Positions 53,490 to 62,873 of a stretch of 64,000 nucleotides of DNA are shown piece by piece. Source of the stretch: Phenylobacterium sp. Its GTDB lineage: Bacteria; Pseudomonadota; Alphaproteobacteria; Caulobacterales; Caulobacteraceae. Made by a program: the position numbers and the translations under genes. The stretch spans positions 35,444 through 99,443 of the forward strand of contig NZ_WGNY01000029.1 in assembly GCF_016124325.1 (NCBI RefSeq), read 5' to 3'. How positions within the stretch are numbered: the first letter of the stretch is position 1; every line of letters begins with the position of its first letter. A model generated the notes under the pieces. That model ran no database searches, was not told where the DNA came from, and worked only from the letters and a program-made list of their open reading frames with translations.

Positions 53490-54872
53490 ATGGGGGCAGC
53501 ACGAGCGTCGCGAGTGATAGGCGCGCTTTGCGTCGCTGCTGCGGTCGCGGCGTCTGTCATCTTGGGCGGCCACGCGGCGCGCGCGGCCACGGAATCGGCG
53601 TCCACGCGCAACGTCCATGAGGGCGTCGCCACCTGTGCGGGCTCGGCCTGCCACAGCCGGCAGGTCGAATCGGGCGTGACCGTTCGCCAGAACGAGCTGA
53701 TCACCTGGCAGGACCGCTCCAGTCAGGCGGGGGCGCACAGCCGCGCGTGGCGCGTGCTGACCGAGCCGCGCGCCCAGGCCATCGCCCAGCGACTCGGCAT
53801 CGGGCCGGCCCAGCGGGCCAAGGAATGCCTCGGCTGTCACGCCGACCCGGCTCCGGCGAATCTCCGCGGCGCCCAGTTCCAGCTTTCGGACGGCGTCGGC
53901 TGCGAGGCCTGCCACGGCGGCTCGGGCCGCTGGCTGGCGAGCCACCGCACGGTCGACGGCTCGCATCAGGCCAATATCGCGGCGGGGCTGGTCCCGCTCG
54001 AAAACCCGGTCACCCGCGCCAATGTCTGCCTGGATTGCCACTTCGGCAGTTCGCGGCCCGGCCAGTTCGTGACCCACGAGATCATGGCCGCGGGCCACCC
54101 GCGCGTGTCGTTCGAGCTCGACCTGTTCTCCAGCCTCGTCCGGCACTGGGACGTGGACGCTGACTATGTGAAGCGCAAGGGCTACGCCGGCGGGGTCAAG
54201 ACCTGGGCGGTCGGTCAGGCGCTGGCGCTCGATCGCGCCGTGTCCCTCTACGCCGCGCCGGGTCGCGGGCAGGGCGCGTTCCCTGAATTCTACTTCTTCG
54301 ACTGCCACAGCTGCCACCGGGCGATCTCGGACGACCCGAAGGCGCGGCCGACCTGGGAAGCCAATCCCGGCCGGCCCATCCCGGCGGGCCAGCCGCCGTT
54401 CAACGACGAGAACATGATCATGCTCTCGGCGGCGGCGAAGGTGGTCGCCCCGGCCCTGGCGGCGCGGCTCGACGCCGACTCGCGCGCCTTCCACACGGCC
54501 CTGACCCGCGACCGGGCGGAATCGATCCGGGCGGCGTCGAAGCTGGGCGCGACGGCGCGGGCCCTGTCGGCGGCTTTCGCGGCGCGGTCGTTCTCGCGCG
54601 CCGAGACCCTGGCGATCCTCGACGCGGTGGTGTCGGGTGACGGGGTCAAGCGCTACACCGACTACACCGGCAGCGCCCAGGCGGTGATGGCGGCCGACAC
54701 GCTGCTGAACGCCCTCGTCAGTTCCGGCCAGGTGGACCGCGGCGCGGCCGCGCGGGTGCGCCCCGCGCTCGACCGGGCCTACGCCCAGGTCCGCGACCCC
54801 AACGCCTATCGTCCGGCGGCCTTCCGGGAATCCCTGGCGCAGGTGGCTGCGGCTACGAGGTCCCTGAGATGA
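53490..54872 (+). CDS. Pentaheme cytochrome c, c554-like
   Basis: A 460-residue exported cytochrome (signal/anchor about 9-33). Heme sites: CX4CH at Cys49-Cys54-His55 (CAGSACH), and CXXCH at 113-117 (CLGCH), 138-142 (CEACH), 180-184 (CLDCH) and 272-276 (CHSCH). The first half resembles the cytochrome c554 family (CAGSxCH start, then TWQD...HSRAW). The C-terminal ~160 residues are helical without hemes. It is a periplasmic electron carrier. The stop overlaps the next gene's ATG by 4 bp, the first step of a four-gene operon. GGGGAGGGA precedes the ATG. Confidence 0.9.
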   Translation: MGAARASRVIGALCVAAAVAASVILGGHAARAATESASTRNVHEGVATCAGSACHSRQVESGVTVRQNELITWQDRSSQAGAHSRAWRVLTEPRAQAIAQRLGIGPAQRAKECLGCHADPAPANLRGAQFQLSDGVGCEACHGGSGRWLASHRTVDGSHQANIAAGLVPLENPVTRANVCLDCHFGSSRPGQFVTHEIMAAGHPRVSFELDLFSSLVRHWDVDADYVKRKGYAGGVKTWAVGQALALDRAVSLYAAPGRGQGAFPEFYFFDCHSCHRAISDDPKARPTWEANPGRPIPAGQPPFNDENMIMLSAAAKVVAPALAARLDADSRAFHTALTRDRAESIRAASKLGATARALSAAFAARSFSRAETLAILDAVVSGDGVKRYTDYTGSAQAVMAADTLLNALVSSGQVDRGAAARVRPALDRAYAQVRDPNAYRPAAFRESLAQVAAATRSLR

Positions 54873-56818
54873 AGTCCGCGTCGCGTCCGGCCGTGTTCCT
54901 GGCCGCCCTAGCGCTCGCCTCCTGCGGGGGAGGCGGCGGCGGAAGCGTCGACACCACCTCGCCGCCGCCGTCGAGCGGCGGGGGATCGAGTTCCGGCGTC
55001 TACACGCTGCCCGCGGCCGAATCGCTCAGCGCCGCCGATGTCCAGAAGGTGCTCGCCCAGGCGATCGCCGAGGCCAAGGCGCGCAACCTGCCGTCGGTGA
55101 TCGCAGTGACCGACCGGGTCGGCAATGTCCTGGCCGTCTATTCGATGACCGGCGCGCGCGCGACGGCGACGCTCCGAGCCGGGCCGACGGGGGTCAACAC
55201 CGGCGCCCAGGGCGTCGTGGTCCCGGCGGCGGCGGCGGCGATCTCCAAGGCCATCACCGGCGCCTATCTGTCGTCGGGGGCCAACGCGTTCTCGACCCGC
55301 ACCGCCAGCCAGATCGTGCAGGAGCACTTCCCGCCGGCCCCGTCGACCGTCGGGCTGGAGGGCGGTCCGCTGTTCGGCGTCCAGTTCTCGCAACTGCCCT
55401 GCTCGGACGTCGTGACGCGCACGGCGCTCCTGCCCGTGGGGCCGCGCCGCGCGCCCCTAGGCCTGTCGGCCGACCCGGGCGGCCTGCCGCTCTACAAGAA
55501 CGGCGTGCTGGTCGGCGCCATCGGCGTGATGGGCGACGGCGACTACGGCTTCGACACCAACATCCTCGACGTCGACGACGACGCGGAGGAGGGGATCGCG
55601 CTCGCCGGCACGGTCGGCTTCGACGCGCCCGCCGACATCCGGGCCGACCGCATCACCGTCGACGGCACCTCGCTCCGGTTCAGTGACGCGACGACGAGTT
55701 CTCTGCGGACCACGCCCGCCAGCGCGCCGGCCTTCGCCAGCCTGCCGGCCGGCACGGGGGCGTTCACCGCGGTCACCGGCTACTACGCCGGCGGCGGCGC
55801 GCTCGCCGGCCAGACCTATGGGACCGAGGGGTCGGGCCTGCGCCTGGCCACCACGTCGGAGTTCTCGATCCCGAGCGCCATGGTGCTCACCGACGGCTCG
55901 GGCAACGACCGCTTCCCCATCCGGGGCGGCACCGACGCGGGCGACGGGCTGACGCCCCTCAGCGCGACCGAGGTGCGGACGCTGCTCGAGGAGGCCTTCA
56001 CGATCATGAGCCGCGCGCGCGGCCAGATCCGCCGCCCGCTCGACAGCCGCGCCCAGGTGTCGATCACCGTGGTGGACAGCCGCGGCCAGATTCTCGGCAT
56101 CGTGCGGGCGCCCGACGCGCCGATCTTCGGCATCGACGTTTCGGCCCAGAAGGCGCGGACCGTCTCGCTGCTGTCCGGCCTCTCCGCGGCCAACGACCTG
56201 GGCGCCGATCCCAGCGCCGAGGTGCGCGGCTATATTCCGAAGGCGCGCGCCTTCTTCCCCGACGCCGCCGCGTTCAGCGGCAAGACGGCGTTCGCGGCCA
56301 AGTCGATCGGCAACCTCTCGCGGCCGTTCTTCCCGGACGGCCAGGTCGACCAGGCCAACGGCCCGTTCTCGCGGCCGATCAGCCAGTGGAGCCCGCTCTC
56401 CACCGGCCTGCAGACCGATCTGATCCTGACCAACATCGTCCAGCACCTGCAGTACGTCACCGGCGCCTCGGCGACCGACACGCCGGCCCGCTGCACCTTC
56501 CTGCCCGACGTCGCGCCGGGGCAGAACCGGATGCAGAACGGCATGCAGATCTTCTCGGGCTCGGTGCCGGTCTACCGCGGCGGCCGCCTGGTCGGGGCGA
56601 TCGGCGTGTCGGGCGACGGCATCGACCAGGACGACATGATCTCGTTCCTCGGGACCCACAACGCCGGGCTGCGCGTGGGCGGCATCGGCAACGCCGCGAC
56701 CGCCATGCGGGCCGACCAACTCCTCGTGGGTCCGACCAAGACGCGCCTGCGCTACGTGGGTTGTCCGTTTGCGCCTTTCCTCGACTCGAACGAACAGAAC
56801 GTGTGCGAGGGGAAATAG
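54869..56818 (+). CDS. Lipoprotein with two GlcG/HbpS-like (heme-binding) domains
   Basis: A 649-residue lipoprotein (MKSASRPAVFLAALALASCGGG, lipidated Cys19) with a Gly/Ser linker. Two GlcG/HbpS-like domains follow: about 50-230 (AADVQKVLAQAIAEAKARNLPSVIAVTDRVGNVLAVY; GLPLYKNGVLVGAIGVMGDG) and about 365-620 (VRTLLEEAFTIMSRARG; SITVVDSRGQILGIVRAPDAPIFG; VPVYRGGRLVGAIGVSGDG). Members of this fold bind heme or small molecules, and some serve as sensors. Its operon position between cytochromes suggests heme handling or an electron-transfer accessory role. It is translationally coupled to the pentaheme gene. Confidence 0.83.
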   Translation: MKSASRPAVFLAALALASCGGGGGGSVDTTSPPPSSGGGSSSGVYTLPAAESLSAADVQKVLAQAIAEAKARNLPSVIAVTDRVGNVLAVYSMTGARATATLRAGPTGVNTGAQGVVVPAAAAAISKAITGAYLSSGANAFSTRTASQIVQEHFPPAPSTVGLEGGPLFGVQFSQLPCSDVVTRTALLPVGPRRAPLGLSADPGGLPLYKNGVLVGAIGVMGDGDYGFDTNILDVDDDAEEGIALAGTVGFDAPADIRADRITVDGTSLRFSDATTSSLRTTPASAPAFASLPAGTGAFTAVTGYYAGGGALAGQTYGTEGSGLRLATTSEFSIPSAMVLTDGSGNDRFPIRGGTDAGDGLTPLSATEVRTLLEEAFTIMSRARGQIRRPLDSRAQVSITVVDSRGQILGIVRAPDAPIFGIDVSAQKARTVSLLSGLSAANDLGADPSAEVRGYIPKARAFFPDAAAFSGKTAFAAKSIGNLSRPFFPDGQVDQANGPFSRPISQWSPLSTGLQTDLILTNIVQHLQYVTGASATDTPARCTFLPDVAPGQNRMQNGMQIFSGSVPVYRGGRLVGAIGVSGDGIDQDDMISFLGTHNAGLRVGGIGNAATAMRADQLLVGPTKTRLRYVGCPFAPFLDSNEQNVCEGK

Positions 56819-56820
56819 GC

Positions 56821-58797
56821 ATGCGCACGGCTTCACTGCTAGCGTTGACGGCGTTCGCCGCTCTCGCGGGGCAGGCCGAGGCCGCCGAGCGCGCGCCGCA
56901 GCGTGCGCTCACCATCGACGACATCCTGGGCGGGATGAACGTCGACGTGACGACCGGGCGGCCGCAGACCATCGACGACGTCCTGGACGCCTGTTCACCG
57001 CCCGCGGCCGCGCCGGTGGGCGTCGCCGTGGACGCGGCCGCAGCCGACCAGCCCGCGGAAAACGCCGAGAACGAACCGTCCACGGGCGCGCCGCCGACCG
57101 ACGAAGCGCCCATCGAGGGCCGCCGCCGCCCCGGCCGGATCGAGACCTTCCCGGCGCCCGTGGTGCAGGACAATCCCGGCGCCGTGCGCGCCCCGCCGCC
57201 CGAGGCGTTCCCGCGCGACGAGTTCCCGGTGCCCGACCGGTGGCGTCTCGCCGGCGCGCTGGGCGTCACCCGCCCGCGCTGGTTCGACCCCTACAATCAG
57301 AACTTCTTCAAGGGCGACATCCCGATCAAGGGGACGCACGACTGGTTCTTCGCGGTGACGGGCGTGTCCGACACGGTGATCGAGCCGCGGAGCTTCCCCA
57401 TCCCCGTGGGCGTGCAGACGACCGAACGGGCCGGGAGCATCGACGTCTTCGGCAAGAACACCAGCCTGGTCGTCGCCCAGACCTTCATCGCCGGGATCTC
57501 GCTCATCCAGGGGTCGACGGCCTACGAGCCGCCGAAGCTGGAGTTCCGGCTGACCCTGGCGGCGCAGGACAACTACGTCGACGTGCCCGAGAAGCGGGTG
57601 CTCTACGTCGAGCCCAGCCGGCCCTCGCACCGCTACGACAACTTCATCGGCGTCCAGGAAGCGTTCGTCGACTACCACATCCGCAACGTCTCGGACCGGT
57701 TCGACTTCGACAGCGTGCGGGTGGGCATCCAGCCGTTCTCGACCGACTTCCGCGGCTTCCTGTTCCAGGACAACCAGTTCGGGATCCGGTTCTTCGGCAA
57801 CCGCGACAACAACCGCTTCCAGTACAACCTCGCCGCCTTCAAGCGGGTGGAGAAGGACACCAATTCGGGCCTGAACGATGTGGGCCAGAACCTGCGCGAC
57901 GACTGGATCTTCGCGGCGAACCTCTACCGCCAGGACCTGCCGGTGCCCGGGTTCACGTCGCAGGTGACGGTCGTCTACAACCGCAACCGCGAAGCCGACG
58001 ACATCCACATCGACAAGAACGGCTTCCCGGTGCGGCCGGCGCTGCTGGGCGATCTGCGCGGGCGCGACTACGACGTCACCTACGTCGGCTACAACGGCGA
58101 CGGCCATTTCGGCCGGGTGAACCTGACGGCGTCGGTCTATGGCGCGTTCGGCGAGGACCGGAATTCGATCTTCACCAACCGCAAGGCCAAGATCCGCAGC
58201 TGGTTCGCCGCCGCCGAACCCTCGATCGACTTCGACTGGGTCCGCGTGCGCCTGTCGGGTCTCTACGCCTCGGGCGACAAGGATCCCTTCGACAACACCG
58301 AGCACGGGTTCGACGCGATCCAGGAGAACCCGCAGTTCGCGGGCTCCGACACCAGCTACTGGATCCGCCAGACGATCCCGTTCGCGGGCGGCGGGCGGCT
58401 GATCTTCGTGAACTCCCGCAACGGCGTGCTCAACGACCTCCGCTCGTCGCGCGACGAGGGTCAGTCGAACTTCAACAACCCCGGCACGGTGCTGCTGGGC
58501 GGGGGCGCCGACTTCGACGTGCTGCCCGAGCTGCGGTTGACGGCCAACCTCAACCATCTGTCGTTCGTCAACACGGCCGTCTTGCAGAATCTCCGCCAGG
58601 AGGGCTCGATCCCGAAGTCGCTGGGATGGGACGCCTCGGTGTCGGCGATCTGGCGGCCGCTCATGACCCAGAACATCGTCCTGCGCCTGTCGGGCGCGGT
58701 GTTCGATCCGGGCAAGGGCTTCAACGACCTGTTCGAAAACCGCGATCGCGACAAGCAATACTATTCAGTCTTATTCAACGCGATTCTGACTTTCTAG
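56821..58797 (+). CDS. Large outer-membrane beta-barrel linked to multiheme cytochromes
   Basis: A 658-residue precursor (signal MRTASLLALTAFAALAGQAEAAE). After an Ala/Pro-rich periplasmic N-terminus with two TIDD(I/V)L boxes (about 30-130), the remainder has many amphipathic strands (FDFDSVRVGIQPFSTDFRGFLFQ, RFQYNLAAFKRV, DFDWVRVRLSGLYASGD, ELRLTANLNHLSF) and ends VLFNAILTF, the aromatic signal for barrel assembly. No family is named with certainty. By size and context it could be the MtrB-like sleeve for a cytochrome. It starts 2 bp after the GlcG-like gene and ends 7 bp before the decaheme gene. Confidence 0.82.
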   Translation: MRTASLLALTAFAALAGQAEAAERAPQRALTIDDILGGMNVDVTTGRPQTIDDVLDACSPPAAAPVGVAVDAAAADQPAENAENEPSTGAPPTDEAPIEGRRRPGRIETFPAPVVQDNPGAVRAPPPEAFPRDEFPVPDRWRLAGALGVTRPRWFDPYNQNFFKGDIPIKGTHDWFFAVTGVSDTVIEPRSFPIPVGVQTTERAGSIDVFGKNTSLVVAQTFIAGISLIQGSTAYEPPKLEFRLTLAAQDNYVDVPEKRVLYVEPSRPSHRYDNFIGVQEAFVDYHIRNVSDRFDFDSVRVGIQPFSTDFRGFLFQDNQFGIRFFGNRDNNRFQYNLAAFKRVEKDTNSGLNDVGQNLRDDWIFAANLYRQDLPVPGFTSQVTVVYNRNREADDIHIDKNGFPVRPALLGDLRGRDYDVTYVGYNGDGHFGRVNLTASVYGAFGEDRNSIFTNRKAKIRSWFAAAEPSIDFDWVRVRLSGLYASGDKDPFDNTEHGFDAIQENPQFAGSDTSYWIRQTIPFAGGGRLIFVNSRNGVLNDLRSSRDEGQSNFNNPGTVLLGGGADFDVLPELRLTANLNHLSFVNTAVLQNLRQEGSIPKSLGWDASVSAIWRPLMTQNIVLRLSGAVFDPGKGFNDLFENRDRDKQYYSVLFNAILTF

Positions 58798-58804
58798 GGA
58801 CAAG

Positions 58805-61800
58805 ATGCTGAAATTCAGGGGTAAATGGCTGAGGATGGCGGCGCTGGCGGCGCTGGTCGTGCTCGCGCCCCTGTCGCTGAAGGCCAGCGAGGCGGAGAAG
58901 CCCGTCAAGCGCCACTACGTCATGGCGCCCGCGGCCCGCGACGGCATGACCGACGCCGACGTCGAGGCGGCCAGCAAGGGCTGCGTCTCGTGCCACACCA
59001 AGTCCGACGCGGCCACGATGCACATGACGCCGTCGGTGAAGCTGGGTTGCGTGAGCTGCCACGGCGGCGACGCCAATGTGATCGCCCCCGAGGGTCTGGC
59101 CGCGACCTCGGCGGAGTATGTGCGGCTGCGCGACCGCGCCCACGTGCTGCCGAAGTATCCGAAGAGCTGGCACTTCCCCAGCTCGGCCAATCCGAAGCAG
59201 AGCTACACGCTCCTGAACCGCGAGGCGCCCGAGTTCGTCCGGTTCGTGAACCCGTCGGACTACCGCGTCGCGCGGATGGCCTGCGGCGCGTGCCACATGG
59301 AGATCATCGAGCGCGCCGAGCGTTCGCTGATGTCGACGGGCGCGATGCTGTTCGGCGGCGGCGCCTACAACAACGGCATCCTGCCCTACAAGAACTACGT
59401 CCTCGGCGAGGCCTACACCCAGGACGGCGAGCCGGCGCGGCTGGTTTCGCCGGGCGATCCGCCGGGCCAGGTGACGCCCGAGCAGGCCAAGCGCGGCGCG
59501 CTGCCGACGATGTATCCGCTGCCGACGTGGCACGTGACGCCGCCGGGCGACGTGTTCCGGGTGTTCGAGCGGGGCGGGCGCAACATCAACAGCCAGTTCG
59601 CCGAAGTGGGCCTGCCGGACTCGACCGGCCAGCTCCAGCGCCTGGAGGAGCCGGGCCGGCCCGACATCCGCCAGTCGAACCGTGGCCTGGGCACGGGCCT
59701 GCGCGTCGCGATCCCGGTCCTGAACATCCACAAGACCCGCCTCAACGACCCGTTCATGTGGTTCATGGGCACCAACGACCAGCCGGGCGACTACCGCACC
59801 TCGGGCTGCGGCGGCTGCCACGTGGTCTACGCCAACAACCGCGAGGCGCCGGCCAGCCTGACCTGGGCCAAGTACGGCCGCGACGGCGAGACGGCCACGG
59901 TTGACCCGACGATCCCGAGGAACGAGCCGGGCCACCCGATCCAGCACGCGTTCACGCGCTCGATCCCGACGGCCCAGTGCATGAACTGCCACATGCACCA
60001 GCCGAACATGTTCCTGAACACCTACCTCGGCTACACGATGTGGGACTACGAGGCCGACGCGCCCTTCATGTGGCCGGAGCGGCAGAAGTACCCGACCACC
60101 GAGGAGATGCGGAAGGTCCTCGACCGCAACCCCGAGGGCGCCGCGCCGCGGGGCCTGTGGGCCGACCTCGACTTCCTGCGCAACGTCTTCGACCTGAACG
60201 CCAAGCTGAAGGACACCCAGTTCGCCGACTACCACGGCCACGGCTGGAACTTCCGCGGCATCTTCAAGCGCGACCGCGCGGGCAACCTGCTCGACGCCGA
60301 GGGCAAGATCGTCGCCAACGACGACCCCGAGAAGTGGCGCAAGAAGGGCGAGGGCGAGTTCACCCCGATCGGCGTGAACCCCGGCAAGACCGTCCACATG
60401 ATGGATATCCACGCCGAGGTTGGCATGCAGTGCGCCGACTGCCACTTCGCCCAGGACAGCCACGGCACCGGCTTCATCTTCGGCGAGGTCGCCAACGCCG
60501 TGCAGATCCGCTGCAAGGACTGCCACGGCACCACCTCGGCCTATCCGACGCTGCGCACCTCGGGGCCGGCGGCCGACAAGGACGGCGCGGACCTCAGCGT
60601 CCTGCGCAACCCCGACGGCCAGCGCCGGTTCGAGTGGGTGGAGGAGGGCGGCCGCGAGGTGCTGGTCCAGCGCTCGCTGCTGGATCCCAAGCTGGAGTGG
60701 CGCATCCACCTGGTGAAGGACACGGTCGATCCGGCCAGCCCCGACTACAATCCGCGCGCGGCGCGGGCGAAGCTGATGTCGAAGATCAGCAAGGACGGCA
60801 AGCCGTTCGCGTGGGGCCCGGGCGTGAAGCCCGAAGAGCGCGCCCACAACGACGACGAGATGGAGTGCTTCGCCTGCCATACGTCGTGGACGACGGCGTG
60901 CGCGGGCTGCCACCTGCCGATCGAGGCCAACTGGAAGACCAGCAGCCACAAGTACGACGGCATCGAGACCCGCAACTACGCGACCTACAACCCGCAGGTC
61001 GCGCGGGACGACATGTACCAGCTGGGCAAGCACATGACGACGAAGGGGGCCACCATCGCGCCCGTGCGCTCGTCGTCGGCCCTGGTGCTGTCGTCCACCA
61101 ACGTCAACCGCGAGCGGATCTATGTGCAGCAGCCGCCGATCGCGGCGAGCGGCTTCTCCAGCCAGGCCTTCGCGCCCCACTTCCCGCACACGGTGCGGAC
61201 GACCGAGACCAAGACCTGCAGCGACTGCCACGTCTCCGAGGCCAACGACAACAACGCCATCATGGCCCAGCTGCTGCTGCTGGGGACCAACTGGGTGAAC
61301 TTCGTCGGCCAAAACGCCTGGGTGGGCCTGGGCGGCGGAATCGAGGCGGTGCGGGTTTCGGAATGGAGCGAGCCGCAGGCGGTGTTCGGCTCGTACCTGC
61401 AGAAGTACGCCTATCCCGACTTCTACCGCATACACGTCGAGGACAATAAGCGCGAGCTGAAGACCTGGGTGCGCGGCGGGCCGCTGGCCAAGGGCAAGGG
61501 CCTGAGCGGCGGCGAGGAGGACGGCGCCGAGTACATCGCCAACATCGTGCACAAGACCGACGACGCGGCCCGGTGCCTGCAGCTGCGCGGCGAGTACATG
61601 TTCGTCGCCGAAGGCAAGGGCGGCTTCCGCGTCTATGACGCCGCGAACATCGGCAACAAGTCGGTGTCGGAACGGGTGGTCACCGCGCCGTTCTCGCCGC
61701 TGGGCCACGACACCCACGTGGCGACGAAGAACGCCACCTGCATGGCCCTGCCGACCGATCAGAACATCGCCCCCGAGCGCAACGAGGCGATGCAGAAGAC

Positions 61801-62785
61801 GATGCTCAAGAATCCGATGACGGGGCAGGAGGACAGCCTGCTCCACATCAACCAGGAGCAGACCTTCCATCCGATCTATTCGTACGCGGTGATCACCGAC
61901 TCCGAGGAAGGCCTGATCCTCGTGAACGTGAACACCCTCGCCGACCGCGATCCGCGCAACAACCGGCTGAAGCGCGCCGTCACCTGGAACCCGGGCGATG
62001 TGCTGAAGGGCGCGCGCCACATCACCCTGGGCGGCCACTTCGCCTATATCGCGGCCGACGCCGGCCTGGTGGTGGTGGACCTCGACGACCCGCTGAAGCC
62101 GCGGCTGGTGACCACGGTGGCGCTGCCCGACGTGCGCGGCTCGGCGCTGCAGTTCCGCTACCTGTGGGTCACCGACGCCCGCGGCCTGGAAGTTCTGGAC
62201 GTCACCCATCTCGACCAGCCGAGGCTGGTGGATGGCGCGACCATCCCGCTGGCCGACGCGCGGCGGGTCTATGTGGCGCGCACCTACGCCTATGTGGCCG
62301 CGGGCCGCGAGGGCCTGGTCATCGTGGATGTGACGCGGCCCGAGAAGCCGGCCGTCTATGAGCGGTTCACGGCCGGCGGCGCGCTGAACGACGCGCAGGA
62401 CGTGATCGTGGGCTCCACCAACGCCTCGCTGTTCGCCTACGTGGCCGACGGCAGGAACGGGATGAAGGTGCTGCAACTCACCAGCCCCGAGAGCCAGCCC
62501 AACTTCTACGGCTTCTCACCGGCGCCTAAGCCCGAGCTGATCGCCTGGGCCAAGACGCCGACGCCGGCGCTGGCGATGTCGAAGGGTCTCGACCGCGACC
62601 GTGCGGTGGACGAGACCGGCGGCCAGATCGCCATCTTCGGCCGGCTGGGCTCGCGGCCCTTCACCCGGCCCGAGATGGAGCGGTTCTTCATGGACGCCTG
62701 GGGCCGGCCCTACCGCGTGTCGGACAAGGTGGACATGAACGCCTGGCTCGGCCCGCCGCCGGGTGTCCAGACGGCCGATCGGTAG
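58805..62785 (+). CDS. Decaheme cytochrome c fused to an LVIVD-type beta-propeller
   Basis: A 1326-residue exported protein (signal about 1-28). It has ten CXXCH sites with His at 64, 86, 164, 339, 396, 547, 574, 692, 703 and 809. From about 930 to 1240 it has repeats of the LVIVD type: GLVVVDLDDPLKPRLV, GLEVLDVTHLDQPRLV, GLVIVDVTRPEKPAVY, each preceded by YIAADA/YVAAG blades. No lipobox and no transmembrane helix other than the signal. Ten hemes equals the number in MtrA/MtrC-type conduits, but the propeller fusion is not part of those. Translation is likely coupled to the barrel gene. Some conserved spare His (HPIQHAF, HGHGWNF) may be distal heme ligands. Confidence 0.9.
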   Translation: MLKFRGKWLRMAALAALVVLAPLSLKASEAEKPVKRHYVMAPAARDGMTDADVEAASKGCVSCHTKSDAATMHMTPSVKLGCVSCHGGDANVIAPEGLAATSAEYVRLRDRAHVLPKYPKSWHFPSSANPKQSYTLLNREAPEFVRFVNPSDYRVARMACGACHMEIIERAERSLMSTGAMLFGGGAYNNGILPYKNYVLGEAYTQDGEPARLVSPGDPPGQVTPEQAKRGALPTMYPLPTWHVTPPGDVFRVFERGGRNINSQFAEVGLPDSTGQLQRLEEPGRPDIRQSNRGLGTGLRVAIPVLNIHKTRLNDPFMWFMGTNDQPGDYRTSGCGGCHVVYANNREAPASLTWAKYGRDGETATVDPTIPRNEPGHPIQHAFTRSIPTAQCMNCHMHQPNMFLNTYLGYTMWDYEADAPFMWPERQKYPTTEEMRKVLDRNPEGAAPRGLWADLDFLRNVFDLNAKLKDTQFADYHGHGWNFRGIFKRDRAGNLLDAEGKIVANDDPEKWRKKGEGEFTPIGVNPGKTVHMMDIHAEVGMQCADCHFAQDSHGTGFIFGEVANAVQIRCKDCHGTTSAYPTLRTSGPAADKDGADLSVLRNPDGQRRFEWVEEGGREVLVQRSLLDPKLEWRIHLVKDTVDPASPDYNPRAARAKLMSKISKDGKPFAWGPGVKPEERAHNDDEMECFACHTSWTTACAGCHLPIEANWKTSSHKYDGIETRNYATYNPQVARDDMYQLGKHMTTKGATIAPVRSSSALVLSSTNVNRERIYVQQPPIAASGFSSQAFAPHFPHTVRTTETKTCSDCHVSEANDNNAIMAQLLLLGTNWVNFVGQNAWVGLGGGIEAVRVSEWSEPQAVFGSYLQKYAYPDFYRIHVEDNKRELKTWVRGGPLAKGKGLSGGEEDGAEYIANIVHKTDDAARCLQLRGEYMFVAEGKGGFRVYDAANIGNKSVSERVVTAPFSPLGHDTHVATKNATCMALPTDQNIAPERNEAMQKTMLKNPMTGQEDSLLHINQEQTFHPIYSYAVITDSEEGLILVNVNTLADRDPRNNRLKRAVTWNPGDVLKGARHITLGGHFAYIAADAGLVVVDLDDPLKPRLVTTVALPDVRGSALQFRYLWVTDARGLEVLDVTHLDQPRLVDGATIPLADARRVYVARTYAYVAAGREGLVIVDVTRPEKPAVYERFTAGGALNDAQDVIVGSTNASLFAYVADGRNGMKVLQLTSPESQPNFYGFSPAPKPELIAWAKTPTPALAMSKGLDRDRAVDETGGQIAIFGRLGSRPFTRPEMERFFMDAWGRPYRVSDKVDMNAWLGPPPGVQTADR

Positions 62786-62873
62786 GACGCCCCGACCACG
62801 GGTTCGACCGGCCGTGACGATGCGGGCCCGGGCGCCTGGGTGACGGGATCTTGGGGTGCCGGGAGGAGTACGC

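Noticed and set aside
58775..62476. 1233-residue minus-strand frame over the decaheme gene
   Set aside because: Antisense shadow. The plus strand carries ten CXXCH motifs, a signal peptide and operon spacing.
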